From a virus: 62,178 nt of DNA. Below, piece after piece: positions 20,106-29,113 of the stretch. The position numbers were made by a program, and so were the translations under genes. The notes beneath the pieces were generated by a model. The model saw only the letters and a list, made by a program, of their open reading frames with translations, searched no databases and had not been told where the DNA came from. The stretch's first letter is position 1. Each line of letters opens with the position of its first letter. The stretch lies in IMG/VR virus record IMGVR_UViG_3300032431_000082, positions 1 through 62,178 of that record. One strand, given 5' to 3'.

Positions 20106-20740
20106 TGACTCCACCACACCTAACCCCATACAACTTAATAGCGGACTCCCCCAACATTGAACCCACCCCTTACCGCCCCCTATATGGCGGCCCCTATAGA
20201 TTATCTATGGGTGAGGTATTACATGGTGCTGCCCTCCCCTACACAGACTTAGGGCTAGTGTTCGATGAGGTATCGTATGCCACCCCTCTTTTAGGGGATA
20301 GCGGTGATGGTATGGGTAGTACCTCCCTAACACTCTACAAGTTCTTACTGACTAGTAATTACCCGCAGTGGGTGGAGAAGGATATAGTATTATCTTTTGG
20401 TACACCCACACCCTTAGATCTAATAGGTGGTCACTTACGCTCCTTTATGGAAGGAACCGATAGTGGTACGTGGTTCATTAAGGTAGGGCATATGTTAGCG
20501 GATAGTGAGTACCTATACCTTGAGATACTTAGTGGGGGTAGGGAGTGCTCTGTGGTACAAGCTATAGGTACGGGCACTGATTGCTCTACCCTACGCGCTA
20601 TAGCCATAAGTTCTATATGTTCTATCTGCATGCCTGAAGGTGAGAGGTGGAGTAGATGTCCCCCACTACCGCCAGTATTACCACCGGCTCCACCACCTAT
20701 GATAAGGTGTGACAACCGTTGGGGTATGGTAAATGAGTAA
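20105..20740 (+). CDS. unrecognised tail-module protein with polyproline tail, 211 aa
   Basis: The ATG overlaps the previous stop (TAATGA). The protein is beta-rich and contains a short central cysteine group (CSVVQAIGTGTDCS, ICSICMPEG). It ends in the polyproline stretch PPLPPVLPPAPPP, just before its C-terminus at ~residues 190-202. No family is recognised. Its overlap with both neighbours by a few bases argues for a stoichiometric structural role. The polyproline end could act as a rigid spacer or contact point. The cysteine motif is not a standard zinc ribbon. Confidence 0.65.
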   Translation: MTPPHLTPYNLIADSPNIEPTPYRPLYGGPYRLSMGEVLHGAALPYTDLGLVFDEVSYATPLLGDSGDGMGSTSLTLYKFLLTSNYPQWVEKDIVLSFGTPTPLDLIGGHLRSFMEGTDSGTWFIKVGHMLADSEYLYLEILSGGRECSVVQAIGTGTDCSTLRAIAISSICSICMPEGERWSRCPPLPPVLPPAPPPMIRCDNRWGMVNE

Positions 20741-22094
20741 TAATGTATTCCTACATAGACATACTAAGGCGTATAGGGATGTATCTCCGTACCCATTAGT
20801 AAATGAGCCCGGCCCCACATTGGAGTGGGTGCAGGGGGTTAATAGGCAGAGGTTAGCGTACCCTGACCAACCATACTTGACACCGTTACTACCTATAGAT
20901 ACGAGGAGTACGTTATCGTTGTATGGGATTAGTACATTGATATCTGTAGGGGGGTATAGTTATTCAGGGGTAAAGGAGATAGAGTATCCGCTATATAGGG
21001 ATAGGTACATTATTACTAGTGCGGGGTTATGGGATGACCATACATTAGTAGGTGATAGTCTATCCGTAGGGGATATGGATGATGATTACATGGTGCGTAC
21101 GGAGAGGCCGAGTACTGGCTTACATTGGGAGTTCGTAAAGGAAGGGGCCGCGCCCATGCAGGAGAGGCAATACCTGTACCTCCCCGTAGGGCAATACACA
21201 GATAGCGTGATGCAATTGGTACCACAGATACCGTACTGGGTATCGCACTCCCCACGGGTCGTCACGGCACTCCCCACGGGTCGTCACGGCACTCCCCACG
21301 GACACTTATTGCCGGATAGACAGTACCTATTACCATCTAAGCATACTGACTATGGTGAGTGGTATAACATCGGCCCCATAGGTATGGGCACATCACCCTT
21401 CCTACCAGGCTTAGTATCTACTGGTGTAACTACTGTCATAGGGGATGGGGAGATATTGTATGAGTACCAAGATGTACAAGGTACTTACTCCCCACTAGGT
21501 ACATTGTACATGTCACCACTACGACCTAATAATCACCACTACCCATTGGGGAGGCCTAAGCCTGGGGATCTAGTGTTTGATGTATGCGTACCGATAGGGG
21601 GCCTGCTTGAGAAGGGTACTACGCCCTGGGTGGGGTATAGTACTGGGTATAGGACTAGCAATAGCTACCACCCATTCCGCACCTATTACCTGTATGAGGA
21701 TGCAGCGGGTGGTACATTCTTAGATGATGCAGTACCAAGTATGGATGTATGGCCTTTAATAGAGGATCTATTAGGGGATGGGGGTATTACCATACACTTG
21801 GAGTGTGTAAGGGATGAATTATATATAAGGGATGTATCGTGTGGAGTAGTGGTAGAGTTACCTGATCTCCCCAACTATGGGTACAGGGATGGGGATGTAT
21901 GGGGTGATTGTGTAGTGGTAGCGGACGGGTATTACTTAGCATGGGATCCATGTAATGCGTACTGGGGTGATAGGGTATGGGTAGATGATTACCTAATGAT
22001 AGACCCATGTGCAGTGATACCTAATAATTGTGAGCCTCTATGTTGGTGGAGTGATGAGTACCATGTCAATAATACATTAGTGTGTGAGGGGTAA
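20733..22094 (+). CDS. unrecognised tail structural protein, 453 aa, with internal 22-bp tandem repeat
   Basis: It starts 8 bases inside the previous gene. The protein is rich in Tyr, Gly, Asp and Pro with many beta-turn motifs (YPLVNEPGPTLEWVQG, TYYLYEDAAGG) and looks like an extracellular or virion-surface protein. A 22-bp sequence is repeated 2.5 times at 21246-21301 and encodes SHSPRVVTALPTGRHGTPHG; because 22 is not a multiple of three, the copies are read in different frames. The C-terminal region carries a short cluster of cysteines (CNAYWGDR, PCAVIPNNCEPLCWW), like the cysteine-rich protein at 453-4415. No family is recognised; a fibre or baseplate-decoration role is likely from position. 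Confidence 0.65.
   Translation: MSNNVFLHRHTKAYRDVSPYPLVNEPGPTLEWVQGVNRQRLAYPDQPYLTPLLPIDTRSTLSLYGISTLISVGGYSYSGVKEIEYPLYRDRYIITSAGLWDDHTLVGDSLSVGDMDDDYMVRTERPSTGLHWEFVKEGAAPMQERQYLYLPVGQYTDSVMQLVPQIPYWVSHSPRVVTALPTGRHGTPHGHLLPDRQYLLPSKHTDYGEWYNIGPIGMGTSPFLPGLVSTGVTTVIGDGEILYEYQDVQGTYSPLGTLYMSPLRPNNHHYPLGRPKPGDLVFDVCVPIGGLLEKGTTPWVGYSTGYRTSNSYHPFRTYYLYEDAAGGTFLDDAVPSMDVWPLIEDLLGDGGITIHLECVRDELYIRDVSCGVVVELPDLPNYGYRDGDVWGDCVVVADGYYLAWDPCNAYWGDRVWVDDYLMIDPCAVIPNNCEPLCWWSDEYHVNNTLVCEG
21246..21301. repeat. 22-bp direct tandem repeat, 2.5 copies, in coding sequence
   Basis: The unit begins CACTCCCCACGGGTCGTCAC and restarts at 21246, 21268 and 21290 (the last copy partial). Its GGGTCG...CGGCACT core also occurs in the family B dispersed repeats at 42341 and 50110. 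Confidence 0.8.
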
Positions 22095-22097
22095 GGG

Positions 22098-24503
22098 ATG
22101 TTAGATTATAGTTTACTGAAGATAGTAGTAGGTACTGCGAATGTATCCCCTATAGAAGACCCTGTACTAGGTAGTAATGGTACCCAGTGTATAAGGAAGA
22201 TCAATGGGTTCATACAGAGAGTGCAGGAAGATCTGGTCACGATGGTACCACAAGGTAAAGGTAACCTTATAGTAGGCGGTGGTGCGGATGAGCCAATAGA
22301 GTTACAGGTGGGGGTGAATAACTACTGTCTGACCGTGGACCCTAGCACCCCTTCCGGTATCAAATGGGAGGAGAGGGTTGACCTGACATCAGTGCAGACT
22401 GTGGGGGGGAAGAAGACCTTCACCTCCGATGTAAGTATGATGCAGGATCTATACGTAGCATCTGATGTAGAGGTAGGTGCTAATGCGACCATCACAGGGA
22501 ATGTATCTGCCTTGAATGGTCACCTCAGAGGGACATTAGAAGTTGGGTTATCTACGCTCATGCACTCTACACTGACAGTAGAGAATAGTACCACTTTACG
22601 TACTAACTTAACGGTACAGGGTGCGTCTATGTTGAGTACAGCGGTCGTATCATCTACATTGAATGTGGGTGGTGCCAGTACATTAGATAGCTCACTGAGG
22701 GTTGTAGGTAGTACCACAATGGACTCCAACCTATCAGTAGATGGGGCAATCAATGTATCAGGTTCTGTAGTAGTAGGTAATGATGTACTGATAGCAGACT
22801 CACTATCAGTGAGTGGTGCGAGTAACATGACCTCCTTAGCAGTGACGGGCCCCACATCATTAGCCTCTACGACAGCTACTGCCTTGACGGTGACTGGTAG
22901 TGCAAACCTAACTGCCCTATCATTGAGTGGTGCATTAGCTGTAGGTACGACCTTAACTACTGGTGGGGGGATTACAGCAGGGGGTGCAGTAGTAGCTAGT
23001 AGTACATTGACAGTTGCTGGCACATCTACATTGGCGGGTGTGACCAGTACATCAACAGTAACATCTGGCAGTACCACCACTGGTAAGTTAGTAGCCTTAC
23101 AGGGCACTACCTTAAACGATACATTATGGGTTGGTGGTGCCACTAATCTAAGGTCTACATTATCAGTAGCAAGCAATGCAGTACTCTCAGGGGATGTGAC
23201 GGTAAGTGGTCTGAGTAAGTTAGGGGGCACCAGTACTAAGGCATTATCTGTAGTGGGGCCGGCGCTTGTACAAGGATTACTAACCATAGATGGCTCAGTA
23301 CTAGCAGAGGGCGATATAACAGTAGGTGGTAGTGCGTTCATAGAGGGTAGTGGTACTGTAGAACTAGACCTAACAGTAGGTGGTAATACATTACTCGTGG
23401 GTACATTACAGGCCCCCACTGCTTCTATAACTAATCTGACATCCACTACTGGTGCTATCACTACATTGACTAGTGATGTAGTGAAAGGTAGGAATGTAGA
23501 GTATACGGGCACCCTGACGGGTAATACAGCCACAGTATATTCTCTATCAGCTAATGATGTAACTAGTACGACCATAGATACGACTAACTTAGTAGTGACA
23601 GGTAGTGCAGTAATACCCAACCTATCTGGTACTAATACAGGGGATGAGGTATTAGCCACACCCACATTAACGGGGACAGTCCGCATTACATCAGCAGCCC
23701 CAGACCCTATAGTGTACACGGTGACGGATGCACAGGCGGCATTCATTGGGGTATCTGAGAGAGGTACTACCTTAGCGACATTAGTAGCGGGTAAGATACC
23801 CATCAATCAATTACCACCATTAGCTATTAGTGATACGCACGTAGTACCGACTATAGCGGAGATGAACAGCCTCATCGCACAGGTAGGGGATGTAGCCATC
23901 CTCACAGACCCTGCGAGTACTTACATCTTACAGACTGAGCCGAATGGGTGGGTGATGTTAAATACACCAACTGATGCAGTACCATCTGTATTCAATAGGG
24001 TTGGCCCCATACAGGCAGTAGCGGGTGATTATACAGCCACTATGATCCCCTTAACCTCTATCGCCACATTGAATGCCACGACAGTACAGTCAGGTATCGC
24101 GGCCCTAGTATCATCATTGAATACACACAGGGGTGACGTTACTAACCCGCACGATATTACAGCGGAGCAGATAGAGGCTATACCTATCTGGGAGAAAGGG
24201 TCAGGGCTAGGCGTAGCGACGCTCGATGTAAGTGGTAAGGTGCCCGTAGAGCAATTACCAGTAGACCTATTAGGTGCAAGTAAGGTAGTAGTGTCATTCA
24301 CCTCTACAGACTTAGTGAATAGTGTATTGGTAGTACAACATAACTTGAGTGATAAATACCCAAGCTCTATAACTGTATACAATAACCTGGGCAGGGTGGT
24401 AGTACCAGATGATATAGAGGTAGTAGATGATAACTCTCTGAAGGTAGACCTGAGTAGTTACAGTACCTTAATGGGCGCGTGGAGGGTAGCTATAGGCGTA
24501 TGA
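22098..24503 (+). CDS. tail fibre protein with beta-helical repeats, 801 aa
   Basis: ATG 22098 follows a purine-rich GAGGGGTAAGGG. After an N-terminal attachment domain, QTVGGKKTFTSDVSM marks a common fibre motif. Then come about 15 imperfect repeats of roughly 18-20 residues rich in Ser, Thr, Gly and Leu (for example TLNVGGASTLDSSLRVVGST), predicting a triple beta-helix shaft to about residue 500. NLSGTNTGDE (~residue 510) is a hallmark of phage fibres. Next is a module KIPINQLPPLAISDTHVV with ..GDVAILTD, as in other fibre tips, and a C-terminal cap of about 70 residues related to the end of the fibre at 12766-17115. It is a receptor-binding or side fibre. The repetitive sequence also creates a long antisense frame that is not a gene. 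Confidence 0.85.
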   Translation: MLDYSLLKIVVGTANVSPIEDPVLGSNGTQCIRKINGFIQRVQEDLVTMVPQGKGNLIVGGGADEPIELQVGVNNYCLTVDPSTPSGIKWEERVDLTSVQTVGGKKTFTSDVSMMQDLYVASDVEVGANATITGNVSALNGHLRGTLEVGLSTLMHSTLTVENSTTLRTNLTVQGASMLSTAVVSSTLNVGGASTLDSSLRVVGSTTMDSNLSVDGAINVSGSVVVGNDVLIADSLSVSGASNMTSLAVTGPTSLASTTATALTVTGSANLTALSLSGALAVGTTLTTGGGITAGGAVVASSTLTVAGTSTLAGVTSTSTVTSGSTTTGKLVALQGTTLNDTLWVGGATNLRSTLSVASNAVLSGDVTVSGLSKLGGTSTKALSVVGPALVQGLLTIDGSVLAEGDITVGGSAFIEGSGTVELDLTVGGNTLLVGTLQAPTASITNLTSTTGAITTLTSDVVKGRNVEYTGTLTGNTATVYSLSANDVTSTTIDTTNLVVTGSAVIPNLSGTNTGDEVLATPTLTGTVRITSAAPDPIVYTVTDAQAAFIGVSERGTTLATLVAGKIPINQLPPLAISDTHVVPTIAEMNSLIAQVGDVAILTDPASTYILQTEPNGWVMLNTPTDAVPSVFNRVGPIQAVAGDYTATMIPLTSIATLNATTVQSGIAALVSSLNTHRGDVTNPHDITAEQIEAIPIWEKGSGLGVATLDVSGKVPVEQLPVDLLGASKVVVSFTSTDLVNSVLVVQHNLSDKYPSSITVYNNLGRVVVPDDIEVVDDNSLKVDLSSYSTLMGAWRVAIGV

Positions 24504-25009
24504 CACCTACAATGACACGGGAGATAATGTTATCCCTAATGGATCACATGAGGCAGGGTATGGCGGCGTACCTAATATACATGCCAGAGTTAGGTATGGG
24601 TGCTTTGAATCCACAGCAGTACCAGAGGAGGTACATGTTCACGATGAGGGAGGCAGTATCATATGAGTTAGGGGTCTCCCCTACAGCCGGCGCCCTATCA
24701 TTGAATGGGTATAGTAGGTACGTACCAGCGGGTGAGGATCTACAGGTACACGATACGCACTTGATATTGAGGGTTAGGTGTAAGTGGTCGGCCATAGCCG
24801 GCCCCATAGGGCCCTTTACCCACGTAGTATTAGCGAGGGGTTGTAATCTCTATGGTGGTACAGCAGCCAATGGTATGAATAGGGGTGATTATAGTGGGCA
24901 GGTAATATTGTGCCAGCCCCAGGCTAAGGATCCATTAGGGTTAACGATACAGGCTGGTGCAACGTACGAGACATCTATACCAGTACGTATAGGGGGGAGG
25001 ACGGTGTGA
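24500..25009 (+). CDS. unrecognised tail-module protein, 169 aa
   Basis: The open frame extends to 24479, but ATG 24500 overlapping the fibre stop codon (ATGA) is the natural coupled start. The N-terminus is helical and methionine-rich (MTREIMLSLMDHMRQGMAAY); the rest is beta-rich with many glycines. No known family is evident. It lies directly behind a fibre gene and overlaps the next gene by four bases. That fits a fibre-associated protein such as an assembly chaperone or tip, but nothing in the sequence proves it. Confidence 0.6.
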   Translation: MTPTMTREIMLSLMDHMRQGMAAYLIYMPELGMGALNPQQYQRRYMFTMREAVSYELGVSPTAGALSLNGYSRYVPAGEDLQVHDTHLILRVRCKWSAIAGPIGPFTHVVLARGCNLYGGTAANGMNRGDYSGQVILCQPQAKDPLGLTIQAGATYETSIPVRIGGRTV

Positions 25010-25905
25010 TACCACTGGAGTTAATACAGGTAGTAGAGAGGGATTTACATTATGTAGTTAGTGTATATAATGGTGCCCCTAACTTAGTGGATGCTATGAG
25101 GGGCCTAGGGTGGACAGATAGGGAGGTCATACGTAGATTATACTTATTGCTATCGCACCCCGAGGAGGTCAAGGTAATAAGCCCCTGGGATCAGACCTTC
25201 CCTCTATTCGATGAGTTGGGGGAAGAACTATACGGTCACGCATCAATCACGCCAGAGTCTGCATACTCAGTACATACTATAGATGGGGAGTTATTGTATA
25301 GGGTACTACCGCATGGTGGTTGGTACGGCACATCTACATTAGATAGGACATTACTCCTGCAATCATATACAGGGGATATGTATTATCTACAGTACCAGAC
25401 ATTTACTAGGCCGTACACGTACTTACTACTAGTGAATAATCAATCAATGGGGCAGCTATCTATCAATCCTCCTGGTTTAGTGGAGCCCGCCGGTGTACCT
25501 TCAATACTCCCTGCAGATAATCGCATCACCTTCAGCACAGTACGCAAGGGTAGATTAGAGGTAAGGTACTTAGTGACCACACCCATTACCATCCCCAGCA
25601 CTGCACACATACGCCAGCATGGGGCTGTAGAGTACCACGTACTAGAGTCATGGGATGATAAGTTCATGTGGTTCCCCCACGGTGCGGGGTGGTTAGCCAT
25701 ATACCAGGATGGTGTAGCAGTGCCTATAGGGGAGATAATGGGTGCGGGTATTGATAGGGTGATACCAGTCAATGATCATGTGTTGTACATAGCGCAGGGT
25801 AATATAGATATGGCATCAGTGAGGCAGGTATTAGGGGAGACAGTACGGCGCCCCCCTGACTTATCAAGGGAGCAGGTAATACAGGCAGAGGTGACCATTA
25901 ACTGA
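25006..25905 (+). CDS. unrecognised tail-module protein, 299 aa
   Basis: It starts with GTG 25006, overlapping the previous stop. The N-terminal ~70 residues are helical (LVDAMRGLGWTDREVIRRLY); the rest is beta-rich with aromatic residues (YLQYQTFTRPYTYLLLVN). No membrane segment is visible. This is the last gene of the plus-strand tail block and is followed by a 100-base gap holding a direct repeat. No family is recognised. A virion or fibre-accessory role is inferred only from the operon. Confidence 0.6.
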   Translation: MIPLELIQVVERDLHYVVSVYNGAPNLVDAMRGLGWTDREVIRRLYLLLSHPEEVKVISPWDQTFPLFDELGEELYGHASITPESAYSVHTIDGELLYRVLPHGGWYGTSTLDRTLLLQSYTGDMYYLQYQTFTRPYTYLLLVNNQSMGQLSINPPGLVEPAGVPSILPADNRITFSTVRKGRLEVRYLVTTPITIPSTAHIRQHGAVEYHVLESWDDKFMWFPHGAGWLAIYQDGVAVPIGEIMGAGIDRVIPVNDHVLYIAQGNIDMASVRQVLGETVRRPPDLSREQVIQAEVTIN

Positions 25906-25930
25906 TGCCACTTCACCAGAGGCTCACTAC

Positions 25931-25977
25931 AGTGCCGCATGGCTGCGACCCGTGGGAAGTGCCGCATGGCTGCGACC
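25931..25977. repeat. direct repeat of a family B dispersed element, two copies
   Basis: AGTGCCGCATGGCTGCGACC occurs at 25931-25950 and again, identical, at 25958-25977. It lies in the 103-base gap between a plus-strand gene and a convergent minus-strand gene. The unit is partly self-complementary (GCCGCATGGCTGC) and could form a small hairpin. Confidence 0.8.
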
Positions 25978-26008
25978 GTTCTTGAGTACATCTCTGATGC
26001 AGTAGTAC

Positions 26009-26380
26009 TCAAGTGTTCTCTGTAATCCACTCTCCATCAGGGCCGAAGGTAATACAATATAGATTACCAGGGGTGGGGTCATTGGGTAAGCCATCATCAC
26101 CCCTAATCTGATTATATACCTGCCAGTGTTCTTCTTTAGTATCTGTGAGGAATACTACCATGTTATCATTTATAGCGGTCATGACAACATCGTGAGCAGT
26201 AGCCCAGTAATCCTTCCATAAGAGAAGGTCATTCAGTAAGGCCTCCGTATTATGTACGCCTTGTACAGCAGTACCTTCTAAATCCCAATCTAAGTACACG
26301 CACACCCCATACTTACCATGTACCTTACAGTATGCCCCCACTAAATCAATATTAGTTGGTGTAGTCATTTGTATAGTCAT
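26009..26380 (-). CDS. unrecognised small phage protein, 123 aa
   Basis: An acidic, soluble protein in a three-gene minus-strand cluster set into the plus-strand late region. The start is the ATG at 26380 or the ATG four codons later at 26368. Segments such as KYGVCVYLDWDLEG and DVVMTAINDNMVVFLTD look like an alternating beta/alpha fold. No family motif is recognised. It overlaps the upstream gene (26377-26787) by four bases, so the two are translated together. Confidence 0.6.
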   Translation of the reverse strand: MTIQMTTPTNIDLVGAYCKVHGKYGVCVYLDWDLEGTAVQGVHNTEALLNDLLLWKDYWATAHDVVMTAINDNMVVFLTDTKEEHWQVYNQIRGDDGLPNDPTPGNLYCITFGPDGEWITENT

Positions 26381-26787
26381 GTCAATCCTCTATCGTTATG
26401 TTCAAGTAATCTCAGTACAGTCAAAGATCCCCTTAATACTCCCTGCAGTACTTCAAGCACAAGGGCCGTTATATCTCCCTTAGTTAATGTTGCACCTAAT
26501 ACAGCACCCTTTCTAATGCGAGTACTTACCCTAACCTTACGTACCCAGTAGTGGTGAGTATCAGAGCGACGGTCAAGTGATGGTACATAATACTTACATA
26601 TGAAGTCTGCTAGTGGCTTAGGGTAAGGGCCTAAATAATTGGGAAGGTGTTCGCAGGCACTTATATTAAAGGGGCGGCGGGCACTATGTAATTCATAATT
26701 AACGTAGTACTGTTTAGTAGTACGTATGACATCCGGTTGGTACTCGATAGATATCTGATTGAATAGTTCATGCAATGTGGTCATCAT
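26377..26787 (-). CDS. unrecognised small protein, tandem paralogue of upstream gene, 136 aa
   Basis: This protein and the one encoded at 26768-27208 share the same layout: YYVNYELHS against YYLNYFLHT, YLGPYPKPLADFICKYYV against YLGPYPETLAEFLEEHYL, and a C-terminal helix LEVLQGVLRGSLTVLRLLEH against LEVLREVLREPLTVLSLLIH. They are clearly duplicates. The fold is mostly helical with a basic patch between the conserved blocks (RKVRVSTRIRKG). The function is unknown; a small regulatory or structural protein is possible. The gene overlaps both neighbours. Confidence 0.65.
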   Translation of the reverse strand: MMTTLHELFNQISIEYQPDVIRTTKQYYVNYELHSARRPFNISACEHLPNYLGPYPKPLADFICKYYVPSLDRRSDTHHYWVRKVRVSTRIRKGAVLGATLTKGDITALVLEVLQGVLRGSLTVLRLLEHNDRGLT

Positions 26788-27208
26788 AATTATGTATTAG
26801 TAAGCTAAGTACAGTCAAAGGTTCCCTTAATACTTCCCGCAGTACTTCAAGCAGTAATGTCTCTAACACTTCTTTACTAGGGTTAGGTGTACGTTTAGCT
26901 TGATGTCTCCGTTTGTAAGATAGGTGTACGTTAGACACCCACCTTATACTAGTCGCTACGCTGTGAGCGTTGCTAGGTTGTGATAGGGTGTGTAGGTAAT
27001 GTTCTTCTAAGAACTCTGCCAATGTCTCCGGGTATGGGCCGAGGTAATGACTACTAATTATAGTAGTAGTAGAAGTTACGGTATGCAGGAAGTAGTTTAG
27101 GTAATACTCTGTACTAGGCTTAGGTACACAGGTTATAGCACCATCAATCAATTCAAACAGTTCAGGTATCATAGTATCAGAGGTAAGTAAATCCTTTACA
27201 GTGCTCAT
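26768..27208 (-). CDS. unrecognised small protein, tandem paralogue of downstream gene, 146 aa
   Basis: The frame is open to 27412, but that would run deep into the divergent terminase gene; ATG 27208 (MSTVKDLLTSDTMIPELF) is the realistic start. It is the paralogue of the gene at 26377-26787, with the conserved block YLGPYPETLAEFLEEHYL and C-terminal helix LEVLREVLREPLTVLSLLIH. Compared with its paralogue it has extra residues SNAHSVATS, which are encoded by a family A dispersed repeat (26952-26976) inserted in frame. It is divergent from terL, with which it shares a 58-base control region. Function unknown. Confidence 0.65.
   Translation of the reverse strand: MSTVKDLLTSDTMIPELFELIDGAITCVPKPSTEYYLNYFLHTVTSTTTIISSHYLGPYPETLAEFLEEHYLHTLSQPSNAHSVATSIRWVSNVHLSYKRRHQAKRTPNPSKEVLETLLLEVLREVLREPLTVLSLLIHNYDDHIA
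26952..26976. repeat. dispersed palindromic repeat, family A, in coding sequence
   Basis: GTCGCTACGCTGTGAGCGTT followed by GCTAG matches 42206-42230 except at the loop (GTG for CCC). It interrupts the alignment of the two tandem paralogues here, so it looks like an insertion. Confidence 0.7.
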
Positions 27209-27236
27209 GTGATTAAGTCCTGTATGCCCATATTGC

Positions 27237-27254
27237 TCCTCTGTTATTAGAGGA
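27237..27254 (+). promoter_or_regulatory. small hairpin overlapping the terL ribosome binding site
   Basis: TCCTCT (27237-27242) pairs with AGAGGA (27249-27254), six base pairs with a GTTATT loop. The right arm is part of the AGAGGAAGG Shine-Dalgarno for the GTG start at 27267. Folding would hide the site, so translation could be controlled. It lies in the divergent region shared with the gene at 26768-27208. Confidence 0.35.
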
Positions 27255-27266
27255 AGGTATGGGTAT

Positions 27267-29099
27267 GTGTATAGGTGTGCGGGTATGGTTAAGAAGGCAG
27301 CAGTAGCTACATTAGGGGATGCCATGGATGAACTCATGGCGCATATATCAACGAACCTAGGGCCGATTGGTAATGTACCGATAGTGGAGTTCGCGGAGGA
27401 GATACTATTCAATGGTGATATAAAGCTATTCCCCCAGCAGAGGGCGATACTAAAGGCATTCTATAATGAGCCCTTGCTAGCGGAGGAAGAGGACATCTTA
27501 TGTAGGTGGGGGGAGGTGGCAGAAGATGGTGATGTGAGGACTAATTGGGTAAAGGGTAGACAGTATACATCATTGGTAGTTGAGGCAGGGAGGCGTGGTA
27601 CTAAGTCTGCAATGGCATCAATCATCACCTTATATGAAGATTACAACCTATTACTATTACCTAACCCAGGCTTGCACTATGGTTTACTACCATCGGAGCC
27701 TATAGCTCTATTCTTATTCTCACAGAGTCAGGAGCAAGCTAATGAGACGCTCTTCGGTAAGTTAAGGGGGTGGTGCTCATACTCGAACTACTTCTCAACA
27801 TTAATAGACTCAAAGGTATTAGAGGTATTGAGGGAGGAGATACGTAGCCCCGAGAAGAACATAGGTGTGTACTCTAAACACACCAATAGCCCGGCCCTGG
27901 TAGGGTACTCACTGAAGATGATCTTATTAGATGAGGTGGCACGATTCACTACCACAGAGGAAGGGAAGAATATAGGGGATGAACTATGGGATAACGTAGG
28001 CGCGGGCGTGTCCACATTCGGTAGTGAGGGTAGGAAGGTAGCCATATCATCGGCATGGTGCAAGGGTGATAATATACAGCGCCTATGGGAGTTGAGTAAG
28101 AGTGATCAGAGCATGCTGTCATTTAGGTTGAGGACATGGGATCTAAACCCTAACATGACCCGATCTAACCCTATCATAGCGTCTGCATACTCTAAGAATG
28201 CTGTAAAAGCACGATTGGAGTATGAAGGTATACGAGCTACAGGACAGGGTGACTTCATAGGATTAGATAAGTTAGTAGCCTCACAGGTGGGGCCTTCTTG
28301 TGTGGATAGTAAGGACGTACCATTAGATGTAAGTAGTACGCAGGGTGTAAGGTATTACGCGGGGGTTGAGGTGTTACGGCTGGAGAGCTTAGCGGCAGAT
28401 GAGGCGCAATCGTATGGACATATGGATTATGGTATCAAGCGGGATACGGCAGCATTCGCCTTAGCTAGGCCCGTAAAGGTAGGTAAGGAGTGGTTGATAC
28501 AAGTAGATGGGTACTTGAATTGGACACCGTACGTGGATGCTGAGGGTAGAAAGAGAAATGTAAGTATAGGTAATGTGGAGAGTACATTACTGCAAGTATG
28601 TAGGGCGAGGAGGGTAGCTAGACTATCATTTGACTGTTACCAGAGTGAGCACACAATACAGGTGCTACACGAGGCGGGGATATATACAGAGGAGTTATCA
28701 GCGAGTAGGAGTGCACAGTACCAGTACTACTCAACGTACAAGAACTTACTATATGCGGGTAAGTTAGTGCGGCCCAAGGATGCACTATGGGTGGCAGAAG
28801 TGAATACACAGATATCTGATTTACAGTTGAGAGGTGTGGATCAGGATGGTGGGTCACCCAAGATAGTGCATACGATTAGTGGGAAGGACTTAGCAGATGC
28901 GGAGGTCAATGCTGTATATCAATGCCATCTGCACATGTTACGTGCAGGGATGAGCACTGATACCACGCCCACAGTTAGTCTGGTAAGTAAAGCCTCAATG
29001 AGTACACAGAAGATAGGTGCACGTGCCATGAGATCTGAGGTAGGTAATCTTAGGGGTTACGGTAGGGTGAGGGACAGGACTATAAGAAGGCCCTATTAA
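27267..29099 (+). CDS. terL: terminase large subunit, 610 aa
   Basis: The ATPase-nuclease motor that packages phage DNA into the head. Visible in order: the adenine-binding region LFPQQRAILKAFY (residues 54-66), a Walker A variant AGRRGTKS (107-114), Walker B MILLDEVAR (218-226), and the RuvC-like nuclease domain with acidic residues in GHMDYGIKRDT (D387), LSFDCYQSE (D456) and DLADAEVNAVY (D541/D544). The length is normal for the family. The GTG start at 27267 has AGGAAGG nine bases upstream; ATG 27285 is the alternative. The gene heads a plus-strand group that includes two small structural genes and the tape-measure-like gene. A possible small subunit is encoded at 41192-41893. Confidence 0.93.
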   Translation: MYRCAGMVKKAAVATLGDAMDELMAHISTNLGPIGNVPIVEFAEEILFNGDIKLFPQQRAILKAFYNEPLLAEEEDILCRWGEVAEDGDVRTNWVKGRQYTSLVVEAGRRGTKSAMASIITLYEDYNLLLLPNPGLHYGLLPSEPIALFLFSQSQEQANETLFGKLRGWCSYSNYFSTLIDSKVLEVLREEIRSPEKNIGVYSKHTNSPALVGYSLKMILLDEVARFTTTEEGKNIGDELWDNVGAGVSTFGSEGRKVAISSAWCKGDNIQRLWELSKSDQSMLSFRLRTWDLNPNMTRSNPIIASAYSKNAVKARLEYEGIRATGQGDFIGLDKLVASQVGPSCVDSKDVPLDVSSTQGVRYYAGVEVLRLESLAADEAQSYGHMDYGIKRDTAAFALARPVKVGKEWLIQVDGYLNWTPYVDAEGRKRNVSIGNVESTLLQVCRARRVARLSFDCYQSEHTIQVLHEAGIYTEELSASRSAQYQYYSTYKNLLYAGKLVRPKDALWVAEVNTQISDLQLRGVDQDGGSPKIVHTISGKDLADAEVNAVYQCHLHMLRAGMSTDTTPTVSLVSKASMSTQKIGARAMRSEVGNLRGYGRVRDRTIRRPY

Positions 29100-29113
29100 T
29101 CCTGTCCCTTTAG

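Noticed and set aside
22520-23806. 428-residue open frame on the minus strand
   Set aside because: It lies wholly opposite the repetitive fibre gene. Its Val/Pro/Thr-rich composition is the mirror of Ser/Thr/Gly repeats; no start site or domain.
12766-24503. Diversity-generating retroelement acting on tail fibres
   Set aside because: No reverse transcriptase gene and no template/variable repeat pair with adenine-specific differences seen.
25931-25977. CRISPR-like direct repeat
   Set aside because: Only two copies with a 7-base spacer; no array and no cas genes. The Cas4-like nuclease at 43126-44202 is better explained as a phage recombination enzyme.
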